A DNA stretch of 64,000 nt from a virus. Below the pieces are notes generated by a model, which saw only the letters and a program-made list of their open reading frames with translations, was not told the DNA's origin and searched no databases. This document shows positions 57,692 through 64,000 of the stretch, in pieces. The position numbers were made by a program, and so were the translations under genes. Location of the stretch: the IMG/VR virus record IMGVR_UViG_3300050821_001265, positions 1-64,000 of that record. One strand, 5' to 3'. Each line of letters starts with the position of its first letter. The stretch's first letter is position 1.

Positions 57692-59275
57692 TCAGGCAGC
57701 CACAAGTTCGTCAATCGACCTATCATACTGAAGCCTGAACTGACCCAATACCGCAAACACACGCAACTGGTTGATGATATCAGGCGGGAAAAGTACATCA
57801 AGCCGGTTTGGATCCTGGACGTTCCGCTCCACGATCAGATGAGCCTTAAATTGGCGCGAATTTTCGACCAAGCCAAGATATTCCTCAAACTCGTAGTATG
57901 CGATGATCTCGGCCTTGATGATCTTTGGCGACACAGCTGCTTGACCGGGCCCCAATCGCGTATCATCATCGCAGAGTTTATGTCTGGGGAACTTCGTAGT
58001 AATGTCCGCCTTCAAATCGCGGAACAACCGCGCGAGCGTAGCCAATGTTGTGAGAACCTCATATGCGTCGTCCGGCACGCCATACTCATTGAACTGGTAT
58101 GTCGTTGATTCTCGCATTATTATCGGAATGCTCTGCGATCCGACTTTCTGTCGAGCCAAACCCCACATATTGTTTAGCTCCGTAATATTGAACTGAGTAT
58201 GCTTCGGAGCGGGCCAAATTTTCTGCAAGCCGAGGGTCTGCAACGGACGCGCCGGATCAGCATTAAACGCGCGCGCGCCCATCGAGCAGTATGCTGCCGC
58301 CCATTCCCAAACTGGCGATGGCGAATCAACTTCAACCGCCATTACTGATAAAACCGGATAGTTGTTGTCTTGCGCCCAAATGATATGATCAGCATAAGTT
58401 CCGCGCCGAGCCTGAAAGACCATACCATATTGCTCGCGCAACCACGACCAGCGACCATCGTCAAATCCATACTCATAGTTCCAATCGAGCATAGTATTCG
58501 TATCGGTCCACGGCAACGCCACATATTCAAAGTTAACGGACTCACCGAGATTGGCAATAGCAGTCGCACAATCCGGAATGCCGCTACCGCCCGCGAGTTT
58601 GCCGCCCAAATTGGATGGCGTGTTAGGATTGGAATAGGTAAGCGTGACCCCTGGAGGCATCACCTCACCACCGCGCGTGCCAAGATAATTATCGCGGATA
58701 TCAATATCGTTGCCAGTAACGCCAACCCATTTACACGTCAATGTAACGACGGCAGCGGCAGCAACCGCTGTTACCGGCAATGTAACGCCACCCTGGACGC
58801 CACCAAACGGCTGGGACCCTGTATTGATTGCCGCCGCTAGATTGGTAGCAATGATAGTTGGAGTATCGTCCTGCAATACCCGGATGCCGACCAAATTGCC
58901 GGCGATATAAACGTACAGCGACCCCGCATCGGTCGCCGGACCGGCAACCGTAATAGTGCCATGCGCCGCCACTCCTGCCGCAGGCGCAGGAACCGGCAAC
59001 CCCCAAACGAGCGTGGAAAAGTTATTATCGAAGAAACGATTGAACATCGCCTCCAACATCGAGCCCGCGCCGAAGGCTGCTGTTGCTTGCGCCTTCGATC
59101 CGATCGGAACGGGAACATTCATAACTGCGTTCCCAGCATCAGGTCCTGTATCTATCATGTGACCGACCATAAGTCCGTCCAATTGCGCGATCCCGAGACC
59201 CGCCATACTCGGATCAACCTGCAACCAGAAAAGCGGCATGCGCCATGAAGTAGGAATGTCCATAGAAATTGGCAT
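57692..59275 (-). CDS. Tail sheath protein (Mu gpL-like)
   Basis: 527 residues. SWRMPLFWLQVDPSMAG at the start, the sheath-core FSTLVWGLPVP, DCATAIANLGESVNFEYVALPW and the C-terminal VEDELGLVEN-like YLGLVENSRQFKAHLIVERNVQDPNRLDVLFPPDIINQL segment identify the contractile sheath. It polymerises around the tube and contracts on host binding. Confidence 0.95.
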   Translation of the reverse strand: MPISMDIPTSWRMPLFWLQVDPSMAGLGIAQLDGLMVGHMIDTGPDAGNAVMNVPVPIGSKAQATAAFGAGSMLEAMFNRFFDNNFSTLVWGLPVPAPAAGVAAHGTITVAGPATDAGSLYVYIAGNLVGIRVLQDDTPTIIATNLAAAINTGSQPFGGVQGGVTLPVTAVAAAAVVTLTCKWVGVTGNDIDIRDNYLGTRGGEVMPPGVTLTYSNPNTPSNLGGKLAGGSGIPDCATAIANLGESVNFEYVALPWTDTNTMLDWNYEYGFDDGRWSWLREQYGMVFQARRGTYADHIIWAQDNNYPVLSVMAVEVDSPSPVWEWAAAYCSMGARAFNADPARPLQTLGLQKIWPAPKHTQFNITELNNMWGLARQKVGSQSIPIIMRESTTYQFNEYGVPDDAYEVLTTLATLARLFRDLKADITTKFPRHKLCDDDTRLGPGQAAVSPKIIKAEIIAYYEFEEYLGLVENSRQFKAHLIVERNVQDPNRLDVLFPPDIINQLRVFAVLGQFRLQYDRSIDELVAA

Positions 59276-59309
59276 TGCTATTGCTCCTGATTAGGCCGCT
59301 GCTGATCAG

Positions 59310-59582
59310 CTACCGATGTTCAGTTTCAGATGGCTTGTAGTGAGGCTTATCATCGTCGGATTCAACAACGGTCACGTCACCGTCTTGAATACGACAAAAC
59401 GTAAATTTATCTCGCGGCCAAGTCGCCGGACCTTCCGCAGGAAACCCGCCAGCAGTAGGATGCCTCAGCCATTTGCGCAACTTTTCTTCCGTCATATGCG
59501 GCCGCTCCTCGCTAAGCAGCGGGTGGCTAGCGTTTGGCATAACCTTTACGACAGGTCGGATTTTTTTCACCATCTTTAGCAT
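59310..59582 (-). CDS. DUF2635-like small tail protein
   Basis: 90 residues. The centre (about 38-75) has RKWLRHPTAGGFPAEG, then FTFCRIQDGDVTVVE, resembling DUF2635 (Mu gp38), which lies just before the sheath gene in Mu-like phages, as here. It is longer and more charged than usual. Confidence 0.6.
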   Translation of the reverse strand: MLKMVKKIRPVVKVMPNASHPLLSEERPHMTEEKLRKWLRHPTAGGFPAEGPATWPRDKFTFCRIQDGDVTVVESDDDKPHYKPSETEHR

Positions 59583-59596
59583 TTGAAGTTCTCCTG

Positions 59597-59971
59597 TTAC
59601 GGTGAATGCGCGATACTGGCGTGTGAAATCGTGACGGTTTGATTCAAGATAAGATCAACGAAGTCAAGAATGATATCAGCACCGCTGAGTCCAACCGTCA
59701 AACCGCTAATGATAACATTACCGCCACCATCTCTGATGTGAGCCTCGACCAACGATCCAGCCACCAAAGCCGTACCCGACTTTGGCATACCGTTCATCGT
59801 GATCGCTCCACTCGCCTCAGTGAATGACGGATCATCCAATGTGATGGTCACCATAACCGTCGCCACACCAGCCGTACCAAGTTCCATAAAGGCCGGTTCA
59901 ATGTTAGCGTCAATCGCATCGATGACTGCTTGCATACGCGCCGATTTTAACGCTGCCGCATAACTAGCCAT
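59597..59971 (-). CDS. Head/tail junction-region hypothetical protein
   Basis: 124 residues. YAAALKSARMQAVIDAIDAN at the start, then alternating beta strands (GSLVEAHIRDGGGNVIISGLTVG). Seen in operons of this type, but no function is known to me. ATGA-type junction with the upstream gene. Confidence 0.6.
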   Translation of the reverse strand: MASYAAALKSARMQAVIDAIDANIEPAFMELGTAGVATVMVTITLDDPSFTEASGAITMNGMPKSGTALVAGSLVEAHIRDGGGNVIISGLTVGLSGADIILDFVDLILNQTVTISHASIAHSP

Positions 59972-60660
59972 TACATCACCCTACCGGCCATGATTACGCT
60001 ATCAGGCGCTTCAACGACGACCATATTGCCCACCGCACCCGCTGACATTTGCCACGTCATACTCACGCTATCAGGCGCTTCAACGACGACCATATTCCCG
60101 ACCGCACCGCCGAACGTAGACCACTGCCGATAGATCGTTGGCGGAAGCGGCTTCGTTTCGCTCTCTACTTGCGGCGCTGGCTTGCCGATGATTCCGATTG
60201 TCTTGAAGTAATCGTTAATTGTCGGCACAAACATTACCTGATGCATCAAAAAGGAGATCGACTGACGTAGCTCGCAGACGTTCGTTTCATGGATCAATGA
60301 AAAGGTCGGGTTCTGCCTACGCATATTCGGGAAGCCGCGCACTTGCTTTAGGAACTTTGGATCCGTCAACAATACATCCTCAACCATATCCATCGTCGCG
60401 TTCATCGCGATCAAATCATCCGTATCAATAGCTCCCGCCATCACTAACGAAAAATAAAACGTCATTGTCGGTTCGTATTTCGGCGGACCCGCAGTCGGGT
60501 CTCCCCAGGCCGGAAAATCCGTGTCCGCCGTCATCATCATACGCGGAAGGTCTTCCGGATTAACCAAATACATTGGCGTTTGCGATAGCTTCTTGATAGT
60601 AGGAATTGCCTGTATGCGCATCCACGCCTGATCAAATAATGCCTTACAATCGTATGGCAT
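59971..60660 (-). CDS. Putative tail terminator/gp37-like protein with C-terminal repeat
   Basis: 229 residues. Position between head-tail joining and sheath genes matches Mu gp37/tail-terminator proteins. The body is helical with two Met-rich patches. The last ~45 residues are two copies of a 23-residue unit (GAVGNMVVVEAPDSV), encoded by a 32-bp identical direct repeat with a 69-bp period. An expanded tail of unknown use. Confidence 0.6.
   Translation of the reverse strand: MPYDCKALFDQAWMRIQAIPTIKKLSQTPMYLVNPEDLPRMMMTADTDFPAWGDPTAGPPKYEPTMTFYFSLVMAGAIDTDDLIAMNATMDMVEDVLLTDPKFLKQVRGFPNMRRQNPTFSLIHETNVCELRQSISFLMHQVMFVPTINDYFKTIGIIGKPAPQVESETKPLPPTIYRQWSTFGGAVGNMVVVEAPDSVSMTWQMSAGAVGNMVVVEAPDSVIMAGRVM
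59996..60096 (-). repeat. Tandem direct repeat, 69-bp period
   Basis: Identical 32-bp copies at 59996-60027 and 60065-60096, in frame within the 59971 gene. The copies are followed by similar, slightly diverged sequence. Recent in-frame duplication. Confidence 0.85.
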
Positions 60661-60663
60661 AAT

Positions 60664-61020
60664 TTAATCCGTCTTGCGAATTGTTAGAACAATACCGCCT
60701 TGTCGATCTAGGTCCGTATCTGAAATCCGATAGTAGCCCGGTTCAATTTGATCATTACGCCAATCCGCAGCATCGACATATATTTGATCGTTACAGAGCG
60801 GCTCCACTGGGACCTCTGCGCGCCGAATGCCAAACGTCGTTTCTTGATCAGAGAATACCGAACCATTGTCTAGCTGGAAGTCAGATTTGCGTGACGTTAA
60901 TATAGCTCGCACGCGATACGGATCGCCGCCTGGCTGAGAGACAACCGGGATGATAGTGATCGGACGTGCGAACGCCGTCATCCCGGCCAATAATGCCGTA
61001 TCGCTGAAGTTGATCGCCAT
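60664..61020 (-). CDS. Head-tail joining protein-like
   Basis: 118 residues. A compact beta protein (VRAILTSRKSDFQLDN, YRISDTDLDRQGGIVLTIRK) of the size and place of phage head-tail joining proteins. No motif is strong enough for a firm family. Confidence 0.55.
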   Translation of the reverse strand: MAINFSDTALLAGMTAFARPITIIPVVSQPGGDPYRVRAILTSRKSDFQLDNGSVFSDQETTFGIRRAEVPVEPLCNDQIYVDAADWRNDQIEPGYYRISDTDLDRQGGIVLTIRKTD

Positions 61021-61031
61021 GAGGAGAGAGA

Positions 61032-61358
61032 CTAGACCGCGCTAGGATTCAACCGCACGCGTCCTACTGACGATGGATTGGCGGCAACCTCAGAGGCGTA
61101 TCCAATCAGCGTCCCAGCGCCGATACTGGCCTGTTTGGTACCAACTACCCAATTGATCGGAGCACCGACGGTCCAGGCTTCCGCCGAGACCTTCGGTAGC
61201 TCGAACACGCCAGTCACCTTAACCGCGACCAGCGCGCCACTCGCGGCGTTCATTGTCGCCACGCCTACGAGTTTGCCGATGATCACCAGGTCGCCGCTAT
61301 TAACTGCTGCTGGCGCCGGCACATTAAGCGTGGTACCTTCTTCGATATAGTTTTTCAT
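61032..61358 (-). CDS. DUF2190-like capsid decoration protein
   Basis: 108 residues. NYIEEGTTLNVPAPAAVNSGDLVIIGKLVGVATMNAASGALVAVKVTGVFELPK and the closing VGRVRLNPSAV are the recognisable DUF2190 capsid cement pattern. It binds the outside of the capsid. Confidence 0.85.
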   Translation of the reverse strand: MKNYIEEGTTLNVPAPAAVNSGDLVIIGKLVGVATMNAASGALVAVKVTGVFELPKVSAEAWTVGAPINWVVGTKQASIGAGTLIGYASEVAANPSSVGRVRLNPSAV

Positions 61359-61395
61359 GTTACTAATCCTCTATTTGATGCTGCGGAGTTACGGA

Positions 61396-63513
61396 TCAGG
61401 CGCCAGCGTTCTTGTAGAGACCGCGCCAGTGCAACGCCTTGACGCCAGCATCCATGCGAACTTTGAACTCCGCGCCATCAGTAGTCCAACCTTCACGCTG
61501 ATCCATGAACGGAGTATCTGCCCCATCGAGATAAGTCACCTCGATGGTATCTGTCTGCTGCGGATCAGATATCATATACCAAGCAGTTCCGTTCAACCGC
61601 GCATCAGTGATTGGCGTAGCAATGCCGCGCACCGGGTTGCTGATCTGACCGGCGTCCCCAGGGATACGTTCTGAAGTCATGACAGTGTTCATGACCATCG
61701 CGTACTCCGGAGGAGTGAGGGCGAACTTCGGAACAATACCAACTGCGGTACCAATTCCTTGATCGTCCGTCTGGCGAGCCATAGCCGCTCGCGCCGCACC
61801 CACTGAGGTTACCGTAGGAGCGGCCGCAGTAGGCGCGATGTTTCCATGCGCCGTCGCGAACAGGGCAACGCCATCCTGCATTACCGGATTGCCGTTGATG
61901 ATCGCGTAGACCAGATTGCCGATCGTACGCTTGGCGCCACGTCCCATCTTGCGCGGGACTCGATTGAAGAAACCAAGATCATCGTTGACAATGGCTTGAC
62001 GAGTGATCGCGAACATCTTGCCGTAGGTCGCGATTTGTACTGATGTTCCGGTATCAGCCATCGTCCCGTATTTGTACTCACCGCCCTCCGGGACCGGATC
62101 AAGCCCAGGGAACAACCCGAGATCAATACGAGCAATCGGGCGGAAGTCAGTAGCCGTTCCTTTCGCGGTCCAGAGCGGGAACGTCTCTTCAATCTCTTCG
62201 TAACCAATCATCATCGCACGATGGGCGACGTTCCCAAGGATGTTCCCGAAGTCACTCGTTGAGTGATAGCCTGGACCTTCGGCCCGAATACTGAAAGCAT
62301 GACCAATCATAGTCATACGATCCATCGCGCCGCTCTTGACGTTACGGAGGTTGAGCGCTGAGCGTGCTAACTCGCTCAGAGTTAGTCCGCTGAACTCGTT
62401 GCGCTCGCCTCCCGTAATATTGGCACGAGCCATAATGCCCTTGCTGACGCCTTGAACCCACTTCTCCAAATAATCCACGGTGACGGTAGCATTGACGCCA
62501 ATGATATCCGGATTATCAGGATTGTTGGGCGCCGCGTGGATTTCATTCCACTTCGCAAAAATCTTTTCGCGAGCAGCCGCGAGCTCAACCCCAGAGTTCA
62601 CCAACTCCTCGGCAAACTCAGCGGGAAGCTTGGCTGCGCGCACATGCTGAGTAATGCCAGCGACCCGCGCGCGTTCCGTCGCGATAGCTTCCCGCGTTGC
62701 CGCTTGTACATCAACTTGAATAGGCACAAGCGTAAGCGTCGGTGACGCAGGAGGTGCGGGAGGCGCGGGAGGCGCGGGAGGTGTCGGCAATTGAGCGACA
62801 ACTGGCTCCGGCGTGGGTGGAGTAGGAGTATGAACGGCGGCTTGTGTCCCGCCGTTGGCAGGCATATTGTCCATGATTGGACTCCTTGGTTGCGCGGCGG
62901 GTGCCGCAATAGTCGGCTTTGCGCGAAGTAGCTTCGCCATTGCGGCCGCGTCAAGCTTCGCGCAAGCTGCGACGCGCATCTGTGCTTCATCAATGATATC
63001 GCAGAACCCTTTTGCCTTTGCGTCTTCCGCGCTTAGGTAGGTCTCCGCTTCCATCATCGCTTGGATAGTCTCCCGACTTTGCCCTGTGCGCTTAGAATAA
63101 ATATCAATCATCTGTTGGCGTTGCATATCTACAACGTTTGCGGATGATCTAAGGTCTTCTGCGTTACCAACGACCATAGCCCACGGATCATGGAGCATCA
63201 TCGTTGAACCCTGCATCATCTTGATACTATCGCCAGCCATCGCGACGATGCTCGCAGCGGAGGCCGCCATCGCGTCAATGATGACTTCGATGCGACGCTG
63301 CGAGGCGCGTAGGACGTTATAGATGGCGAGACCTTCCGCGAGCGACCCGCCTGGCGAGTTGATACGGGCAACGACCGTTGCGCCGGCTGGCAAGGACGCC
63401 ACACTATCAATAACATCGACAGCGCGTATCCCGTCTTCAAACCACGACTCAGGGTCGATCACTCCGTACAGGATCAACTCGCCATTGGTAATTAATGACT
63501 TGGTCCCGTCCAT
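61396..63513 (-). CDS. Fused ClpP-like protease, scaffold and major capsid protein
   Basis: 705 residues in three parts. Residues 1-190 form a ClpP/S49-like protease: NSPGGSLAEGL oxyanion loop, MAASAASIVAMAG with the nucleophile Ser (about residue 86), and MMLHDPWAM with the active His (about residue 108). Residues about 210-340 form a Pro/Ala-rich linker and a helical scaffold region (TREAIATERARVAGI). The rest is a gpT-like HK97-fold capsid subunit (LGNVAHRAMMIGYEEIEETFPLW and FMDQREGWTTDGAEFKVRMDAGVKALHWRGLYKNAGA at the end). Separate genes in Mu; here one chain, presumably self-cleaved during capsid maturation. Confidence 0.9.
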   Translation of the reverse strand: MDGTKSLITNGELILYGVIDPESWFEDGIRAVDVIDSVASLPAGATVVARINSPGGSLAEGLAIYNVLRASQRRIEVIIDAMAASAASIVAMAGDSIKMMQGSTMMLHDPWAMVVGNAEDLRSSANVVDMQRQQMIDIYSKRTGQSRETIQAMMEAETYLSAEDAKAKGFCDIIDEAQMRVAACAKLDAAAMAKLLRAKPTIAAPAAQPRSPIMDNMPANGGTQAAVHTPTPPTPEPVVAQLPTPPAPPAPPAPPASPTLTLVPIQVDVQAATREAIATERARVAGITQHVRAAKLPAEFAEELVNSGVELAAAREKIFAKWNEIHAAPNNPDNPDIIGVNATVTVDYLEKWVQGVSKGIMARANITGGERNEFSGLTLSELARSALNLRNVKSGAMDRMTMIGHAFSIRAEGPGYHSTSDFGNILGNVAHRAMMIGYEEIEETFPLWTAKGTATDFRPIARIDLGLFPGLDPVPEGGEYKYGTMADTGTSVQIATYGKMFAITRQAIVNDDLGFFNRVPRKMGRGAKRTIGNLVYAIINGNPVMQDGVALFATAHGNIAPTAAAPTVTSVGAARAAMARQTDDQGIGTAVGIVPKFALTPPEYAMVMNTVMTSERIPGDAGQISNPVRGIATPITDARLNGTAWYMISDPQQTDTIEVTYLDGADTPFMDQREGWTTDGAEFKVRMDAGVKALHWRGLYKNAGA

Positions 63514-63525
63514 AGCTATGATCCT

Positions 63526-63888
63526 TTATGCTGCGGCTGCTGGAGACTTGCTCATTGCGATTGAAAAATCCCGCTTGGCTTCTTGCGGGACCGGATTTTC
63601 GCGAGGACCGGAGCGGAACTTAACCCATCCCATCATATTCCCCCAATGTACAGGAATAGGAACGGCAGTCCCAGGTATCACAGTCATTACTATTTCGTGT
63701 CCTGTGCTATCAAAACAATCGTTGAAAAAATTACCATCAGATGACATCTGAAAACTGAGTCCTGCTGCCGTCCAATCTGCCGGCATCGTTATCCGTACTG
63801 GTAGACCCGCCGAACAATCAACAGCGGATGAGAGCGACTCACCAGCCGCAATGATCGGTCCGTTCACTACTAGTAATTGTGAAGCCAT
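63526..63888 (-). CDS. Structural-region hypothetical protein
   Basis: 120 residues. A beta sandwich-like sequence (LPVRITMPADWTAAGLSFQMSSDGNFFND, GTAVPIPVHWGNMMGWVKFRSG) of a kind often found beside phage capsid genes. The exact role is unknown. Confidence 0.65.
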   Translation of the reverse strand: MASQLLVVNGPIIAAGESLSSAVDCSAGLPVRITMPADWTAAGLSFQMSSDGNFFNDCFDSTGHEIVMTVIPGTAVPIPVHWGNMMGWVKFRSGPRENPVPQEAKRDFSIAMSKSPAAAA

Positions 63889-63889
63889 G

Positions 63890-64000
63890 TTAACCTCGCA
63901 GCGGTGCGCCGAATACGTTCCAACCTAATAGCGCGAACAGGATGAAGTGAAGTAGCGCGCCGCCGCTCAAGACATAGGGACCAGCTAGGAAGCCTCCGAA
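63890..64000 (-). CDS. Partial gene: C-terminus of a membrane-type protein
   Basis: The last 36 codons (stop TAA at 63892-63890) of a gene entering from the right edge. The peptide LLHFILFALLGWNVFGAPLRG is hydrophobic, suggesting a membrane segment near the C-terminus. Start and identity lie outside the window. Confidence 0.6.
   Translation of the reverse strand, partial: FGGFLAGPYVLSGGALLHFILFALLGWNVFGAPLRG

Noticed and set aside
1-64000. Integrase, transposase, insertion sequence or canonical tRNA gene
   Set aside because: No recognisable catalytic motifs, terminal repeats or normal cloverleaf were found by eye despite the Mu-like tail genes.

Overview
The window is one continuous piece of a large tailed bacteriophage with a Mu-type contractile tail (a myovirus). 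It contains sheath, tube, tape measure, a gpN-like protein split in two, the gp44/45/46/47/48-type baseplate series, and a capsid gene fused to its own ClpP-like protease. No integrase, transposase, terminase, portal or canonical tRNA gene is visible. Small host-like proteins (an RHH_4-type ribbon-helix-helix protein, an XRE-like HTH protein, a repeat-bearing periplasmic protein and an alphaproteobacterial-style PEP-CTERM protein) suggest a host among Alphaproteobacteria, possibly Rhizobiales. That host call is an inference from protein style only.

Layout. (1) Positions 130-2360, minus strand: a NusG/RfaH-like antiterminator, a PEP-CTERM secreted protein, a zinc-ribbon membrane protein and a tail-completion-like protein. 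(2) 2361-2780: a divergent intergenic region with nested perfect inverted repeats. (3) 2781-34417, plus strand: a tightly packed early/middle block in which most genes overlap by ATGA and carry a GGAG-type ribosome site. It starts with a TOPRIM/SF3 primase-helicase, a putative ssDNA-binding protein, and a nucleotide and DNA-modification-like set (FAD enzyme, MazG-like, a ThyX variant, HAD phosphatase, glycosyltransferase-like). A DnaQ-like exonuclease, a DnaE-type polymerase with a degenerate PHP domain and a VRR-NUC-like nuclease follow. After a gene-free ~700 bp structured region come many small proteins, a T4 Imm-like membrane protein, an HNH nuclease, a secreted metalloprotease, DNA-binding proteins and a SNF2-type helicase. 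(4) 34473-64000, minus strand: the late block. Read in transcription order it runs capsid, connector, tail, baseplate, two paralogous fibre modules, collagen-like and glycine-rich proteins (two with signal peptides), and lysis genes, ending at a strong intrinsic terminator. The two blocks converge near 34.4 kb. If the genome is circular or circularly permuted, the leftward genes at the left edge would be the head of the same late operon, with terminase and portal lying outside the window.

The strongest unexplained signals are RNA or DNA structure rather than proteins. There is a tandem hairpin motif with compensatory base changes in the gene-free region (16.6 kb). There is a tRNA-like cloverleaf with a 20-nt anticodon loop (30.1 kb). 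Two leader hairpins share an identical 7-nt loop. Long, near-perfect hairpins, each with a different sequence, are unusually frequent inside early genes. Protein-level highlights are the phage PEP-CTERM protein, the ThyX variant lacking two signature residues within a modification-like cluster, the NusG paralogue, and a protease-scaffold-capsid fusion.

All assignments come from reading the sequence and translations by eye. No database search was run.
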